Origin: Hydrangea macrophylla
Lineage: Eukaryota; Streptophyta; Magnoliopsida; Cornales; Hydrangeaceae
Length of the DNA: 64,000 bases
Direction of reading: 5' to 3'
Assembly (NCBI GenBank): GCA_033977485.1
Contig: CM066988.1
Span: 28,128,501 to 28,192,500 of the forward strand
Of the stretch, positions 40,897 through 53,569 are shown one piece after another. The notes under the pieces were generated by a model. The model was not told where the DNA came from. It ran no database searches and saw only the letters and a list, made by a program, of their open reading frames with translations. The position numbers were made by a program, and so were the translations under genes. Position 1 is the first letter of the stretch, and each line of letters begins with the position of its first letter.

Positions 40897-43614
40897 GTTG
40901 CAAGATCTTCTAGATAAGGGATTCATTCGACCTAGTGTATCGCCATGGGGTGCACCAGTTTTATTTGTTAAAAAGAAAGACTGGACTATAAGGATGTGTA
41001 TCGATTATCGAGAACTCAACAAGTTAACTATTAAGAACAAATATCCGTTGCCTAGGATCTACGACTTGTTTGATCAGCTCCAAGGAGCCCAAGTCTTTTC
41101 CAAGATTGATTTACGATCAGTTTACCATTAATTAAAGTCAAAGAAGAGGATGTGGAGAAGACAGCGTTCAGGACCCGTTATGGTCATTATGAATTTTTCA
41201 TCATGCCTTTTGGAGTTACAAACCCACCGACAGCATTTATGGATTTGATGAATCGAGTGTTCAAAGACTATTTGGACGAGTTTGTAATTGTCTTTATAGA
41301 TGATATCCTAATATATTCCAAGAGTGTACAAGAGCACAAGAGGCATCTACGGTTGCTTCTACAACGACTTCGTGAAAAGAAGCTGTTCGAAAAGTTGAAA
41401 AAATGTGAATTCTGTTTAACTGAGATAGTATTTTTGGGGCACATGATTTCAAAGGAGGGTGTATTAGTAGATCCGCAGAAAATTGAAGTTGTAGCCAATT
41501 GGTAGTCGCCAACAAGTGTGCCAGAAGTACGAAGCTTTTTGGGATTAGTTGGATATTACCGAAGGTTCGTGGAAAATTTTTCAAGAATGGCAATGCCAAT
41601 GACACAACTTATGCTCCTTTTATCTGGAGTCCAGAATGTGAAGAAAGTTTTGCTGAATTGAAGACTCGTCTGATGACAGCACCAATATTGACCATTCCTT
41701 CAGGTACTGTAGGGTTTATGATATATAGTGATGCTTCATATCGAGATTTGGGTTGTGTATTAATGCAAAACAACAAAGTGATTGCTTATGTCTCGTGACA
41801 GTTAAGACCACACGAAGTGAATTATCCAACTCATGATCTTCAATTAGCGACGGTTATCTTTGCTTTGAAGATTTGGAGGCATTATCTCTACGGTGAAAAG
41901 TGTGAAATTTACACTAATCGTAAAAGTCTAAAGTATTTGTTTACACAGTAGGATTTGAATATGAGGCAGAGGAGATGGTTAGAGCTAATGAAGGATTATG
42001 ACTTGACAATTCACTATCATCCAGGGAAAGCTAATGTGGTGGCCGATGCGCTGAGTTGAAAGTCTATAACTAATTCAGCTTATGCTTTGACTTCACAAGA
42101 AAAGTTAATTCGGGAAATGGAGCAGCTAAAGTTGGAGGTAATTAATTCCAGAAACCAGAGGTGCTTTAATGTCAGCTATTATTGCACAGCCGTCCCTTAT
42201 TGATGAAATCCGAGCTAAACAACTTCAAGATCCAACATTGAAGAAGATTCATGATGAAATACCTAAAGGTTAGCAAACAAAATTTACTTTTGAGAATGAT
42301 GTATTGAAATTCAAGAATCGGGTTTGTGTACCCAATATAGATGATATCAAGGAAGTGATCTTGGAAGAGGCACACAATACGAGGTACTCAATCCATCCAG
42401 GTAGTACTAAAATGTATCATGACTTGCATGAAATCTATTGGTGGTTAGGGATGAAAGGGGAAGTAGCTGAGCACGTGGCAAATTGTATAGCTTGTCAAAG
42501 GGCAAAGGTGGAACACCAAAAATCAGCGAGAAAATTGAAACCATTATCTATACCAGAATGGAAATGGGAAAATATCACAATGGACTTCGTGGGAGGGTTA
42601 CCAAGATCTAGAAAGTCAAATGACAGTGTATTGGTAATCGTTGATCGATTGACCAAGTCGGCACATTTCTACCAATCAAGACCAATGATCCGTAGAAATT
42701 AGCTGAATTATATGTTCAAAAAATCGTGAGACTTCATGGAGTTCCAGTATCTATAGTCTCTGACCGAGATAGTGCATTTACATCAAGATTTTGGCAAGGG
42801 ATGCAGAGAGCAATGGGTACAAGATTAAGTTTCAGTACAACTTTTCATCTTCAGACCGATGGAAAATTAGAGCGTGTGATTCAAATATTAGAAGATATGT
42901 TTCGACTTTGTGTTTTGGATTTTAAAGGTGATTGGGAAGAGCACTTACCATTGGCTGAATTTGCTTATAATAATAGTTATCAATCCAGTATTGGGATGGC
43001 ACCTTTTAAGGCTTTATATGGGCGTAAGTGTCGTTCTCCAATTCGTTGGATTGAGTATGGTGAGAGAAGATTGATAGGGCCTGAAATTGTTTAGCAAACT
43101 ACGGAGATGATAAGGATAATACAACAATGGCTTCAAACAGCTCAAAGTAGATATAAAAGCTATGCAGACTTGAAAAGAAGACCGATGAAGTTTGAAGTTG
43201 GGGATTTTGTATTTTTGAAAGTATCACCTTCAAAGGGTATTACGAGGTTTGGGAAATGTTGGAACTTGAATTCAAAGTATGTTGGCCATTTGAGATCATT
43301 GGCAGAGTTGGACCAGTAGCCTATCGGTTGGAGTTGTCACCGGAGTTAATATACACGATGTATTTCATATATCAATGTTAAGGAAATGTATATCAGATCC
43401 GAAGAAAGTAATTATTCCAGAGCCATTGGAAGTCAGGGAAGACTTGACTTATATCGAGTAGCCAATCAAGAATCTTGATCGAAAGGAGCAAGTTTTGCGG
43501 ACAAAGACTATTCCTTTAGTTATGGTGCTATGGCGAAATCATTCTGTTGAGGAATCCACGTGGGAAAGAGAAGATGAAATGAAAGAGACGTATCCGTTCC
43601 TGTATAAAACTTGA
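40897..43614 (+). pseudogene. pol: Chromodomain Gypsy pol: RT, RNase H, integrase and chromodomain, broken
   Basis: Continues from 38400. [35 protein letters not shown] and catalytic FIDDILIYS. RNase H: MIYSDASYRDLGCVL, then [12 protein letters not shown]. Integrase: IHPGSTKMYHDLHEIYWW, CIACQRAK, ITMDFVGGLPRS, VSDRDSAFTSRFW and QTDGKLERVIQ. The C-terminus has a chromodomain, VLWRNHSVEESTWEREDEM, ending at TGA 43612-43614. Stops or frameshifts occur near 41132, 41505, 41798, 41950, 42057, 42272, 42702 and 43094, so it is dead. The chromodomain and the [15 protein letters not shown] place it near Tekay/Del-type chromoviruses. Confidence 0.85.
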
Positions 43615-43645
43615 GGTACTACGAGTTTGGGGACAAACTCCTTTT

Positions 43646-43660
43646 TAAGGAGGGGAGAGA
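43646..43660 (+). other. Polypurine tract of the chromodomain Gypsy element
   Basis: AAGGAGGGGAGAGA-type tract immediately before TGTGACACCC of the 3' LTR. Confidence 0.75.
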
Positions 43661-45582
43661 TGTGACACCCACTCCCGCGGTTTATATTTAATACTGCTTT
43701 AGCATGCATAATCATGAGTTAATGTTAATTGATGTGTTATGTGACACTTATTGGAGGTGGGATTAACCCACTAAGTTGCTTATAGGTGTCCAGTTGGGAA
43801 CTCAGTTATGGCCAGTATGGCAATCCCAAGTTGGGATATGTGTTGATGGGTCCCAGTTGAGATGGGACAGTAATATGTGGAACACCTATGTGCCTAAATG
43901 TTTATTAAGGCTTAAATGATTTATTATTTTATTATTGATAATATCATGTTATTAGGTAGTGACCACTTTTTGGGTCAATTACAGGCACCTTTGTGAGCAC
44001 GAATTGAACATGTTACATAATTAATAGGCTAACTAGCAACTTCATATAATTATATGGGACCACTTATGGGACCCATGCGAGACATAGACAAATACTCATT
44101 TAGGTTTGGGATAATTTTAATATAGTTTAATAATTAGCAGGGGTATAATTGTAAAACTAGTAAAATAGCGTGGAGGCTATACTAAAATTGGAAATCTTTA
44201 AAAATAAGATACGTACAAGATGAATTAACCTCATCTTCATCATTTGGATTTACAACAGTGATATACGGGAGACGTGTATCGACGAAAATTTTGAAGGCAA
44301 ATTTCTCAACACCGATTGACCCGCCTAACAACGTCGATTTTTAAAACAGGCTATATATTCAGACTCCTGGAGGTGAGACTAGCGTTTTGGTACCAATATT
44401 ATTGAGTTCTGTGAAAGTTTTTCCGCGACCCATTTTAGAGTTTGGCTCATAACTTGTAATTTATGTATAGGATTTGTACCTGGTTCTAGTAGGGCTTTAA
44501 TTTCACAATTAGGAGCGAAACCCAAGAGGTGAGTGATGTTAATTTTGACATTTGGATGATTTTCATGTTGGGTTCAATTGTGAGGCTAAAGTATGCCTAA
44601 TTTTCTTAATTTAATTTATTTAGTTTATTATTGGGCAAAAATTCATGTGACTAAATTAGGCCCAATTTATTTGTGAAAGCATGGTGTAATGATTAAATGA
44701 GCATGTTGAATTGCCTATTTGGGTCAATGGAAATTGCTAGTTCTATACCACCATGAGGTAATCTTTATAGTGACGCCCATAGCCGCCAGAGGCCTATGGG
44801 ACTGCACGTGTGAGGGCATGGGTCATGACTAGTCACGTGGGCTTGGGAGTGGAGCCGCGGGCTAGCCGGTAGTGGTGGGAGTGAACTACTAATTGCCAGA
44901 GACTATAGTTCTTTGTAGTATGTTGAATTGAGCATGCTTATTATCCATGTTTATGATTGGCATTGCTCACAAGCATATAGCTTATATATTGTAGTAGTTA
45001 TTGAATAACCATCGTAGGTGATCGCGGCGAGGAATCGAGGAAGTGAGCTAAGAAGTGGCTTTGCTAGTTCATGGGTTTTTGGGAGTTGTAGTGGCGTTGT
45101 TTATAACTATACTTACTATTAGCTTAAAACTTGCAATATAGCTGTAATTAGTTTTAATTGGATTGTACGAGTCATAACTATACTTGCTATGATTAATGTT
45201 ATTAGATTGGGACGTTTGATCTTGGAGATTATTTATTTGGGTTGGATGTAAATGGTTTTATTTAGTATTTTTCTGAAAGTGTTTAAAAACACTTGCTTGG
45301 ACTTGAAAGCTCATATTTGTGGCTTGGGTTGATTCTAAATTGTTTAAAGCATTAGTGCTGATTTCAACTTGCGATTTGATAATATTATATAAAAATTTAC
45401 TAATTGTTAAAACTGGGTTTTTGGCTAATTTCAAAGACGGGGTTATTTTTTTTTTTATTATTGATTGAGCTTCTTTGGTTTAAGTTTATTTTAACCTTAT
45501 TTTAGAACTTTAATCACTTGTGTAAGGCCTTGGTGGCGTGCCATGTGTGCTAGAATTATCTAGGTGGTTCCGGGGCATTACA
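43661..45582 (+). repeat. Chromodomain Gypsy 3' LTR (1.92 kb)
   Basis: TGTGACACCC...GGGGCATTACA, TG to CA with short inverted ends. TATA-like GGCTATATATTC near 44346. The right end abuts D-family 3' internal sequence, so this element inserted into, or was joined to, a D-type element. The 5' LTR is not in the window. Confidence 0.8.
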
Positions 45583-45775
45583 ACAACACTCGTCCACTAG
45601 GGGTAACCTAGGGGTTTAACGGCTTGTTGCATACGCTAAATGCAATCACGATTCCTGCGACAGTGAATTAAGTAATTTTATTTTCCTTAGTTTATTCCTA
45701 CTTTTAATAAAATTTTTAGAACAATTTCTCTTTCACTTCATTGCTAGGGACTAGCAATAAGCTAGTTGAGGGGTG
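45583..45775 (+). other. D-element 3' internal remnant with conserved block and polypurine tract
   Basis: Matches, in inverted orientation, the 3' conserved blocks of A and B (ACACTCGTCCACTAGGGG, CCTAGGGGTTTAACGGCTTG). Hairpin arms TTGCAT and ATGCAA are at 45627-45632 and 45640-45645. The polypurine tract AGTTGAGGGGTG (45764-45775) abuts the D 3' LTR. The rest of this D element is missing from the left. Confidence 0.7.
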
Positions 45776-46185
45776 TGACAAATACTGAATATTGCGCATT
45801 CATGTGCCAAAATAATAGATATAATGCTCATATGATCTCCCAAATCCCTAGTTTTACATGCATATTTGAAGTAATATAATTTAATGGTGATGTCACTCAA
45901 ATGCATGTAATTATTTGCTTTTACATATTTTATTTGTTTAGGTAAAATGAAGTAAAATGAAGGGAAGGAAAAGAACAGTAACCACATCATAGTATATCCC
46001 ATTTGTTAAAAGTTGAATAGTAACTAGTAGTAAAAATTGCTGTAAACTAGGAACAAACCAAAGCAAAAAAAAAAAAAGAAAAAAAAAGAAAAAGAAAAAG
46101 AATGAAGGAAGGAACCAAAACCGTAGAAAAAAATCCAAAACCAAGCAATATTGAAGATAGTGATGTTTGCTTAAGCATCTGCTTG

Positions 46186-46231
<46 letters not shown>

Positions 46232-48256
46232 TTGCCTCTGTAGGTTTTTTATATTCAAAGTAATGTCAGAACTCTTTGAAAATCAGGGATGAAGCAAAAA
46301 AAAAATGGGCAGAGTGATGGAGTGAATGATGAAATTACATAAAAAAATTTGCCTATAAAAAGAGGCAACAAGCAGCAGTTTAAAAAGCATACACCAAGCA
46401 TCACAAGCTACAGTGAAGCACAACTTCACAACACACACTGTTAGGGAGAGAATAGTTTAGGGAGGTTATCATGTGAGGAGTTCATACTAGAAATAGGAAA
46501 CCTTAGTTTTTCTTTGCTTCTTTATAGTTCTAGTAGTTGTAAGAATTTACTTTTATGTAATTGATGATTTCATGTTCAAAAATATGTAGCAAAACTTTGT
46601 GTACTGTATTTCTCAAAATAAAATATTTGTTTTCTTGTACAACTTTTGTCACTTTGTAGTAATAAAATATTCTTAGTAAAATTTAGATTTAATATTGTTA
46701 GACTATTAGTACTTATAGTTGTCCCCTAAAATAGTTTGAAATCCCAAATTTTCAATTCTTATAGCAATATTTCCATTCATTAGAAGACAGATTTTACAAG
46801 TAAATGCCAGATGTTTTAGCCACGTAGTTGTTATAATCACCTACCAAAGCCCCAAAGCACACCATGCCCATATCTCACTCCCAAATTAGATTAGGATTTG
46901 GTTTGACCTTATTTGTGTTTTTGGAAGTTCAACCACTGTGACCCCTCAAAAATCCAAAGTCAATGGTTTAGCATTTTATTATTAATTCAGTATTTCCATT
47001 TATGTATATTAGCCTAGTTGTACTAAACTTTGCTATTTTGCAGATTCCACAAATTCAATCCTAACTCATGTTAAGTGAAAAAAAAAATATTAATATTATA
47101 TTTCACCCTTACCTTAGTTTTATAACTTTATAGTTTTAATTGGGCAGTCACTGATTATAACTATTTAATCTTTCTTAAAAGGATATTTTGACGACAGTTT
47201 CAATTCCAAAATGGTACGCTAAAACTTTAATTGGGGATATGCAATAAAAACATAGAAACAGCAGCTTCTGTGAACTAATCTTAAATAGGCAAATTTATCT
47301 AGATGGGTTGTTTTTCCATTTATGGCCAAAAATATCTATGTATCTATAGTTTATGACCATTTAACATGTTTATAGACTATGGCTATATTGGGCTAAAAAA
47401 ATTACATATTTGAAATAAGAATCTAATTATGTTGATTGTCAAACTATGCCTTTTGTCATAAAAAAAATACCTAGCATACTCAAACAACTCATATGACAAA
47501 ATTCATATTTCAAGTATGTGTTTATATATATTTCTATCCAATAATGGACAGGCAATTGTGTAGTGGCAGAGTGGTGGAAACTGGGCGCCGAATAACCCAC
47601 GTCTGCGGCGGATCACGGTTCAAACCAGGCTACTGCCCAATTGCCTTTTTATTTTTCTTTAAACCAAACAACGTCGTTTCATATACATGACACACTTGAT
47701 ATGACCCTGACTAGTGAAAGTTATTTTCAAATAAAGAATGACTCTGCGGTCTTAAATGACAAATCCTTTTCAAATGCACAAAAGTTGTGGAATCTAGTGT
47801 TGGTTTGCATATTCCCAATTTCTTTAAATCATTTCTCTGAAGTTAATTAATATTTCTTGTTTTTAATAGTTTCGCTTAAATATTTGTATTATTTCTATCT
47901 TTCACTATAATAATATCCATAAAGTCATTTAATGTAAATTTAACTCTAATTTCATTTTCTTCATTTTCTTACTAGTATCTTAGTTAATTTATTTTGCACT
48001 GTTAAAATTTTTATCATAAATTGTTATTAAAAAATAGCTTTTAATTAGTTTTATTGCAAAAAAATATAGAATTAATAGTTTAGTAAACCCCACAAAAATC
48101 CATCATCTTTTTTTTTCTTTTTAAGTGACAAAATAGTTATTGCCTATCTTTGTTTCCCGTTCCCTGTGGGTTCGACCTAGACTTCCAAAACTTTATTACT
48201 TGTACGATCACCTACACTTGGGTGTGATAAGAAAATGCGTCAATTGGATGTCGTCA
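45776..48256 (+). repeat. Element D 3' LTR (2.48 kb)
   Basis: Begins TGACAAATACTG after a polypurine tract and ends GGATGTCGTCA. Full-length relative of the solo LTR at 38401-40891. TATA box at 46354-46361. A CT microsatellite followed by TATATATA lies at 46188-46231. It is inserted into the gag gene of Copia element E. The ORFs at 45938-46144 and 47493-47850 are spurious. Confidence 0.85.
47551..47650 (+). ncRNA. tRNA-like pol III cassette, second copy (weakened)
   Basis: Same arrangement as 40172-40271: stem GGCAATTG/CAATTGCC, A box TGGCAGAGTGG (47564-47574), B box GGTTCAAACC (47617-47626) with the critical CG changed to CA, and terminator TTTTT (47646-47650). It is probably a weaker promoter than the solo-LTR copy. 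Confidence 0.45.
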
Positions 48257-48652
48257 ATCCCTAGCAGGTGTCACCTCAGCCATGGTTGTGTTCATCAAGG
48301 CTTTCATGGCAACCTGCCTAGCAGCACGACTTTGATCCCTGGGCATCTCTCGATGGTTCTCCATCATGTCATAAGCACTGACCATTGACTGATGCTAATG
48401 TTGCAGAACATTCAACATGGATACCAAAATGTAATACCGCGCCATCTCATCAGCCTTAACCCATTTCTTGTGAGTCTAGGTTTCCTCAACGGTTGCCCCC
48501 TCATCAGGTTGCTCAGGACAGACTTGAGTAAGCATAAACTTGTACTCTTCAGCATTTAACACAATATCCAAATTCATTTTCCAGTCTATATAGTTTGGTC
48601 CAGTGAGTTTATTTTCTTTAAGTATAACAGCGAGTGGATTGAAAGAACCCAT
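48257..48652 (-). pseudogene. gag: Copia element E gag, N-terminal remnant
   Basis: Starts at ATG 48652-48650 with MGSFNPLAVILKENKLTG then PNYIDWKMNLDIVLNAEEYK, the N-terminus of many plant Copia gag proteins. In-frame stops are present (TAG at 48478-48476; another near 48394), and the D 3' LTR cuts the gene off at 48257. The remainder is not in the window. Copia-type gag would form virus-like particles. Confidence 0.7.
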
Positions 48653-49474
48653 TTAAAACCCTGAGAATCACATAAGATAAATAATTACGTTTGGGAAAAT
48701 AAAATTACTATGGATTCGAGTTTGAAAATATTAGTTCCCTCTAACACATTTAAAAGGAATCCGCTAGCAACTTGATACACCGCGAATAGTATGACTCGAT
48801 GGGAATCCATATACTATCCATCATTTTTTTTTTCAGATAGGCAATTGCCTTTTAATTTTACTATCTAGACAATGTACTTTGACTACTATAATTAAACTGC
48901 TGACATACTTTGGTCTTATAAATAATAACAGTGACTTAGATGGAGATGATATTATTATTTATAGCTAAGTGTATACAATCACTTAATTTCAAGTCAAGAG
49001 TTCCGCGAGGAACACCTCTGATGGAGAGGTGGCCCACACTAACAATCACCCAAAATATTCTTTTAAATAAATTTGTACTGATGATTCCATGATAACTTCA
49101 TCCGATGGGGAGGATGACACTAGAGCCATCACACAAAATTTGTCGTATCATCTACAAACCAGTGATGGAGACCATGGGATTTATACTTGATAAATTCTCT
49201 CTCCCACTTTGAATTTTCAAAAGATTTTGAGGGTTATAATTTTTTGGAAAACCTTTTAATTTAATGAACAAAAAAATAATAAAATACTTGATAAGGATTA
49301 ATTCATCCTTGTCAAACCCACATGAGTAGATAGTAAAATTATTCTATTATCATAATTTTAGAAAATAAGTACTTGTTTTAAAAATATGGAATTAGTTTTA
49401 TTTCTAAATACAAGTGTAGTTTTACATCATTTTAAATTAATATAAATTAAACATGCAGCTACACATCCGAAATA
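48653..49474 (-). other. Copia element E leader
   Basis: Non-coding AT-rich sequence between the gag start and the duplicated primer-site region. Nothing else recognised. Confidence 0.45.
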
Positions 49475-50691
49475 GGTCTAGGAACAATTGTCCATGTTGT
49501 CTCATTCATCAAACATGAAGCCATAATAATCATTCAACCACAAATAAATAAGAAAACCACAATAAAGTAGAAATTCCATTATTATGGTCAAGCTGCAACT
49601 CTTAAGAAGAAATATTCATTGAGCCTGATTAGCTCCATGTTACCACTACGCATAACTGCCTAAAACTGCCTTCCAGATTACTTTCTAAAACTACTTGTAA
49701 AAGTGTTCTCATGAACCATCTTCACGTATTTATTTGAGCTATACTACGTAAATCCTATGCCTCCAGGAAGGAGTTCACTTGCTTTTTCTTTGTAGTAAAT
49801 CAACCACGCATCAATCAAGCTTGGGATCCATTACACACAAATCCAGTGACCATACTAGTGGAATAAGAAAACTGTAAAATAAGGGTTAGCACAGTTCTAC
49901 TTCCTATCCATCCATCAATGCATGCATAAGATCTGTATTATTGGACAACATGATTGCATCCAACCCATACGCGAAATCAATGTTACTCTGATACCACTGT
50001 TAGGAAACTGCTTTCCCAAAATTCGTTGACAGTGCATATAAATTGGTACTGCAAAAAAATATGTGAAAGTTACAACAACCCCATAAGGGTCTAGGAACAA
50101 TTATCCATGTTGTCCTATTCATTAAACATGAAGCAATAATAATCATTCAACCACAGATAAATAAGAAAACCACAATAAAGTAGAAAATTCCAATATTATG
50201 GTCAAGCTGCAACTCTTAAGAAGAAATATTCATTGAACCCGATTAGCTCCATGTTACCACTACGCATAACTGACTTCTGAAACTGCCTTCCAGATTACTT
50301 TCTAAAAATATTTGTAAAACTGTTCTCATGAACTATCTTCACGGATTTATTTGAGATATACTACGTAAATCCTATGCCTCTAGGAAGGAGTTCACATACT
50401 ATTTCTTTGTAGTAAATTAACCACGCATCAATCAAGCTTGGGATCCAATACACACAAATCCAGTGACCATACTAGTGGAATAAGAACACTGCAAAACAAG
50501 GGTTAGCATAGTTCTATGTTCTAACCATCCATCAATTCATGCATAAGATCTGTATTATTGGACAACATGATTGCATCCAATCCATACGCGAAATCGATGT
50601 TACTCTTATACCATTGTTAGCAAAATCCGTTGACAATGCACATAAATTGGTACTGCTAAAAAATACGTGAAAGTTACAATAACCCTGTAAG
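49475..50691 (-). repeat. Tandem duplication (~610 bp x2) spanning the E leader/LTR junction
   Basis: Copy 1, 49475-50087; copy 2, 50088-50691; identity roughly 92% by eye. Both start GGTCTAGGAACAATT and both contain the end of the LTR plus the primer site, so E has two leader/LTR junctions. The small ORFs here (49915-50100, 50532-50753) are paired copies of the same non-coding sequence. Confidence 0.8.
49986..49996 (-). other. Primer binding site of Copia E (initiator tRNA-Met)
   Basis: Minus strand TGGTATCAGAG, the standard Copia primer site, one base after TGTTAGG of the LTR end. The duplicated site at 50613-50603 reads TGGTATAAGAG and is mutated. Confidence 0.8.
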
Positions 50692-52224
50692 ACAGAACTA
50701 GGGTTACCTTGAACTGCAAAAACGAATTGCTGTAGTAGACGAATCGAGAACACAGGCTCGATAATAGCTCACGATCTCCTACCATATTCCTCTGGTGCTA
50801 GAATCTCAAACTGAGTGTAGGCACTTTCGAAATCCTTTATGTTTTTTTCTCTCCCCATCTTTAAGTTCTCTTTTCTATTCCCAGTTATAAAAAGAATACT
50901 TTCTTATGATTGCTATTATGATTCAATCCCAATCACTTTGATCCAAAGATGTGTTCGTCCAGAGGATTGAACGATCTCAGATTGACTTGAATTTTTTTAC
51001 AGTAACTTCATCTGGACATCAGGAATCTCGTGTAAAACATTCTGTAACTTTTGATCAGTATTGAACAGTCTGACGATCTTTAAGTGAGTGTTGTCCGATG
51101 ATAGCGATCTATACTCCTATACCTCTTGAATTCTCATGGAGACTAGGGTTTGATGGAAACCCTTCTAGGAGAAAGCTAGGAGGTCAAGGGAAGCTTAGGA
51201 CGTGAAATCACGTAACCTGAGAGGAGAGCTAAGGAAACATATACATATAGACTACGATAGGGACTATAAGAAGTCAATAAGGAATAGGCTTCCTTATGGA
51301 ATTAGGAAACCCTAATTCAAACTGAATCAGAATACTATTTTCATAAATTATAATTCATACCACTAAAGAATTTTAATTGCACTCTTACCCTTATCTTAAA
51401 AATATATTTTGAGCTCCATGTTATTAAATGCTTATTATATCTCCATGTTAAGATTACAAATATCCCTTAATTAAATATAATTACTGACAATCACATTGAA
51501 CTATTCTTTAAATATTTCCTTCATATCCTCTTCTTAACTTATCTAATACGTCGGATACAAAATCCACCTGCAGGGTTTGACATAATCAAAACTTATAAGC
51601 TTCTTCAAGGGGATATCATCAATCCCAAAACTGAGACGTGGATTCCATCATTAATTAATATCCACCAAACAATTAATATTGTCACCCAATCCAATGAGAT
51701 GTTGACCCATTTACGGATCTCACCCTTTTAGGGATCAAAGTACAAATATCAATTGTACGTTCCTATAAATTAACTTAGGATTTAGAGCATAAGCACTCAA
51801 AATAACCACGAGGTATTAGTCATCTTACAAGTCAGTACAAAGATAATTACCCCAACTCGGTCCTGTTCAGTGCACAATGTGTACCAGCATGGTGAGTTGA
51901 AACTATTCCATTTCCCGTAGTCAAGACAAACCTACTACCACATCATGCTGCAATCCTACTGATAGTGTGTCCAATATCATCTATGACTGTAAACCAAACT
52001 TATATTCTACAAGATCTAATGGTCTGATCTTTCGTGTGTAAACCGAACTCTACACACCAAACCACTTACTATGTAGAATAAGAGACATGCATGCACAATA
52101 TTAAATAAATAATATAATGCAAATATTACCCACACAGATTCTCATAAAAATGGAATAACTGATTTTATTAAATGAATAATAAATCGACTACATAAAGCTT
52201 GGCTTTTAGTATACATCCCTAACA
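50615..52224 (-). repeat. Copia element E 5' LTR (1.61 kb)
   Basis: TGTTAG...CCTAACA, with the end at 52224. A longer version would start at 49998 if the duplicated junction is counted. Its partner LTR is outside the window, displaced by the D insertion. No coding sequence. Confidence 0.7.
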
Positions 52225-53569
52225 GATACAGGACAAATCCCATTGTGGCATGACTACTCTGATTGAAAAGAAACAGATACCAAATTGATTCTCGACTACC
52301 ACGTTACCTCACGTTAAGAACGTTCTCACATTACTCTTAATCATGTCTCATTATCGCGTTGTGGTATTCCTTATTCAAACAATAATGTATTATGAAAGTT
52401 CAAACTAATGATCAAACAACTAAGCAGTTCATAGTATATAGCAACATAGATATTCAAATCTATAAGTACCAATCGATTGAAGTCATTTTCAATAGATTGG
52501 GGGAAGAGTTGGTTTCGATCGATTGAAACATCTTCAATTCGATTGAGAATGATGGATTTTAATCGATTTAACTATTTTTAATCGATTGAAATGAAACCAG
52601 TTCGATCGATCAAAACATGATCGATCGATTGAATGTTGTCTTATCCAGAACTGGACAGTGGTGCCCAGAAATAATGGGGTGCCTTTGGGTCTATTTCTTC
52701 ATGTCTAAAACCTGTAAAATGGTACATATAAGCTACCGAGTGAGTTTAGAACTCACCAAAGTGTAGAGGGTGTGTTTGGGAGTGAATTCTTGGAGTTTGG
52801 TCTTCAACGGCCAACCCTCCCCCCTCTCTCTCTGTCTGTCTGTCTGTTTGTCTCTCTCTCTCTCTCTCTCCTCCTCCTCTTCCTCTATCTCCTTTCTTTC
52901 TCTCTGCCTCTTTCCTTTCTCTTCTTCTTCTCCTCTCTTTTTTCTACCTTTTCTCTCTCTTTCTCACAGAATATATGTACATATACATAGTGTATGTGTG
53001 CGTATATATATGAGAGTGTATGTGTAATATACCTCCTCTCTCTAACCTCTCTCTCTAACTGAACAAACACAGACACCCATGAGCATGACTCATATAGATA
53101 GGTAAGAAAAGGTGCAGGTAACAGCATCCTTGCAAATTGGTGTTTGCTATATTTGGTGGTTCGGGCATGCCAGAGCCTTGTGAGGCAGACCCAAACTTAG
53201 TAAAATAAAATTTCCTAAAACTCTTTGTGTAAGTGATACACCAGGTTTCATAATCTAAACTTCTAATAGGCGATTGTACGAATAAGCAGAAAAGTACCCT
53301 TATTCTAGGTCCCTAGACAGTGTTGAAGCACACAAGTCTAGCAAGTGATGAAAAATAAAGAAGAAACAATTAAATAAAACACACAGATTTTATATAATTG
53401 AAAGAGTTAAAGAGAATTACAATAATATAATTAGAATGCTAAGAAAACCTAGAAAAATAAAAACAATGCTTTGAGAATGTTTGTTTGAATGCTTAGGATG
53501 CTTTTGTTGAAGTGATGCGGTTGAATGCTGTGTATCGAGATGACGTGGAGTGGTTTGGCTGCTTGGCCT
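52225..53569 (+). other. Unassigned DNA with a palindrome array, TATA-like box and CT-rich stretch
   Basis: An array at 52471-52634 has about eight CGATTGAA/CGATCGATTGAA units. It is followed by TACATATAAGC near 52722, then a CT/TG-rich tract (52815-52960). The array, TATA, pyrimidine leader order copies that of the LTRs of A and F, so this may be an LTR fragment. The ORFs at 52770-53127 are low-complexity artefacts of the CT tract. Confidence 0.35.

Noticed and set aside
52770..53127. ORFs at 52.8-53.1 kb with Leu/Ser repeats
   Set aside because: Produced by a CT-rich low-complexity stretch.
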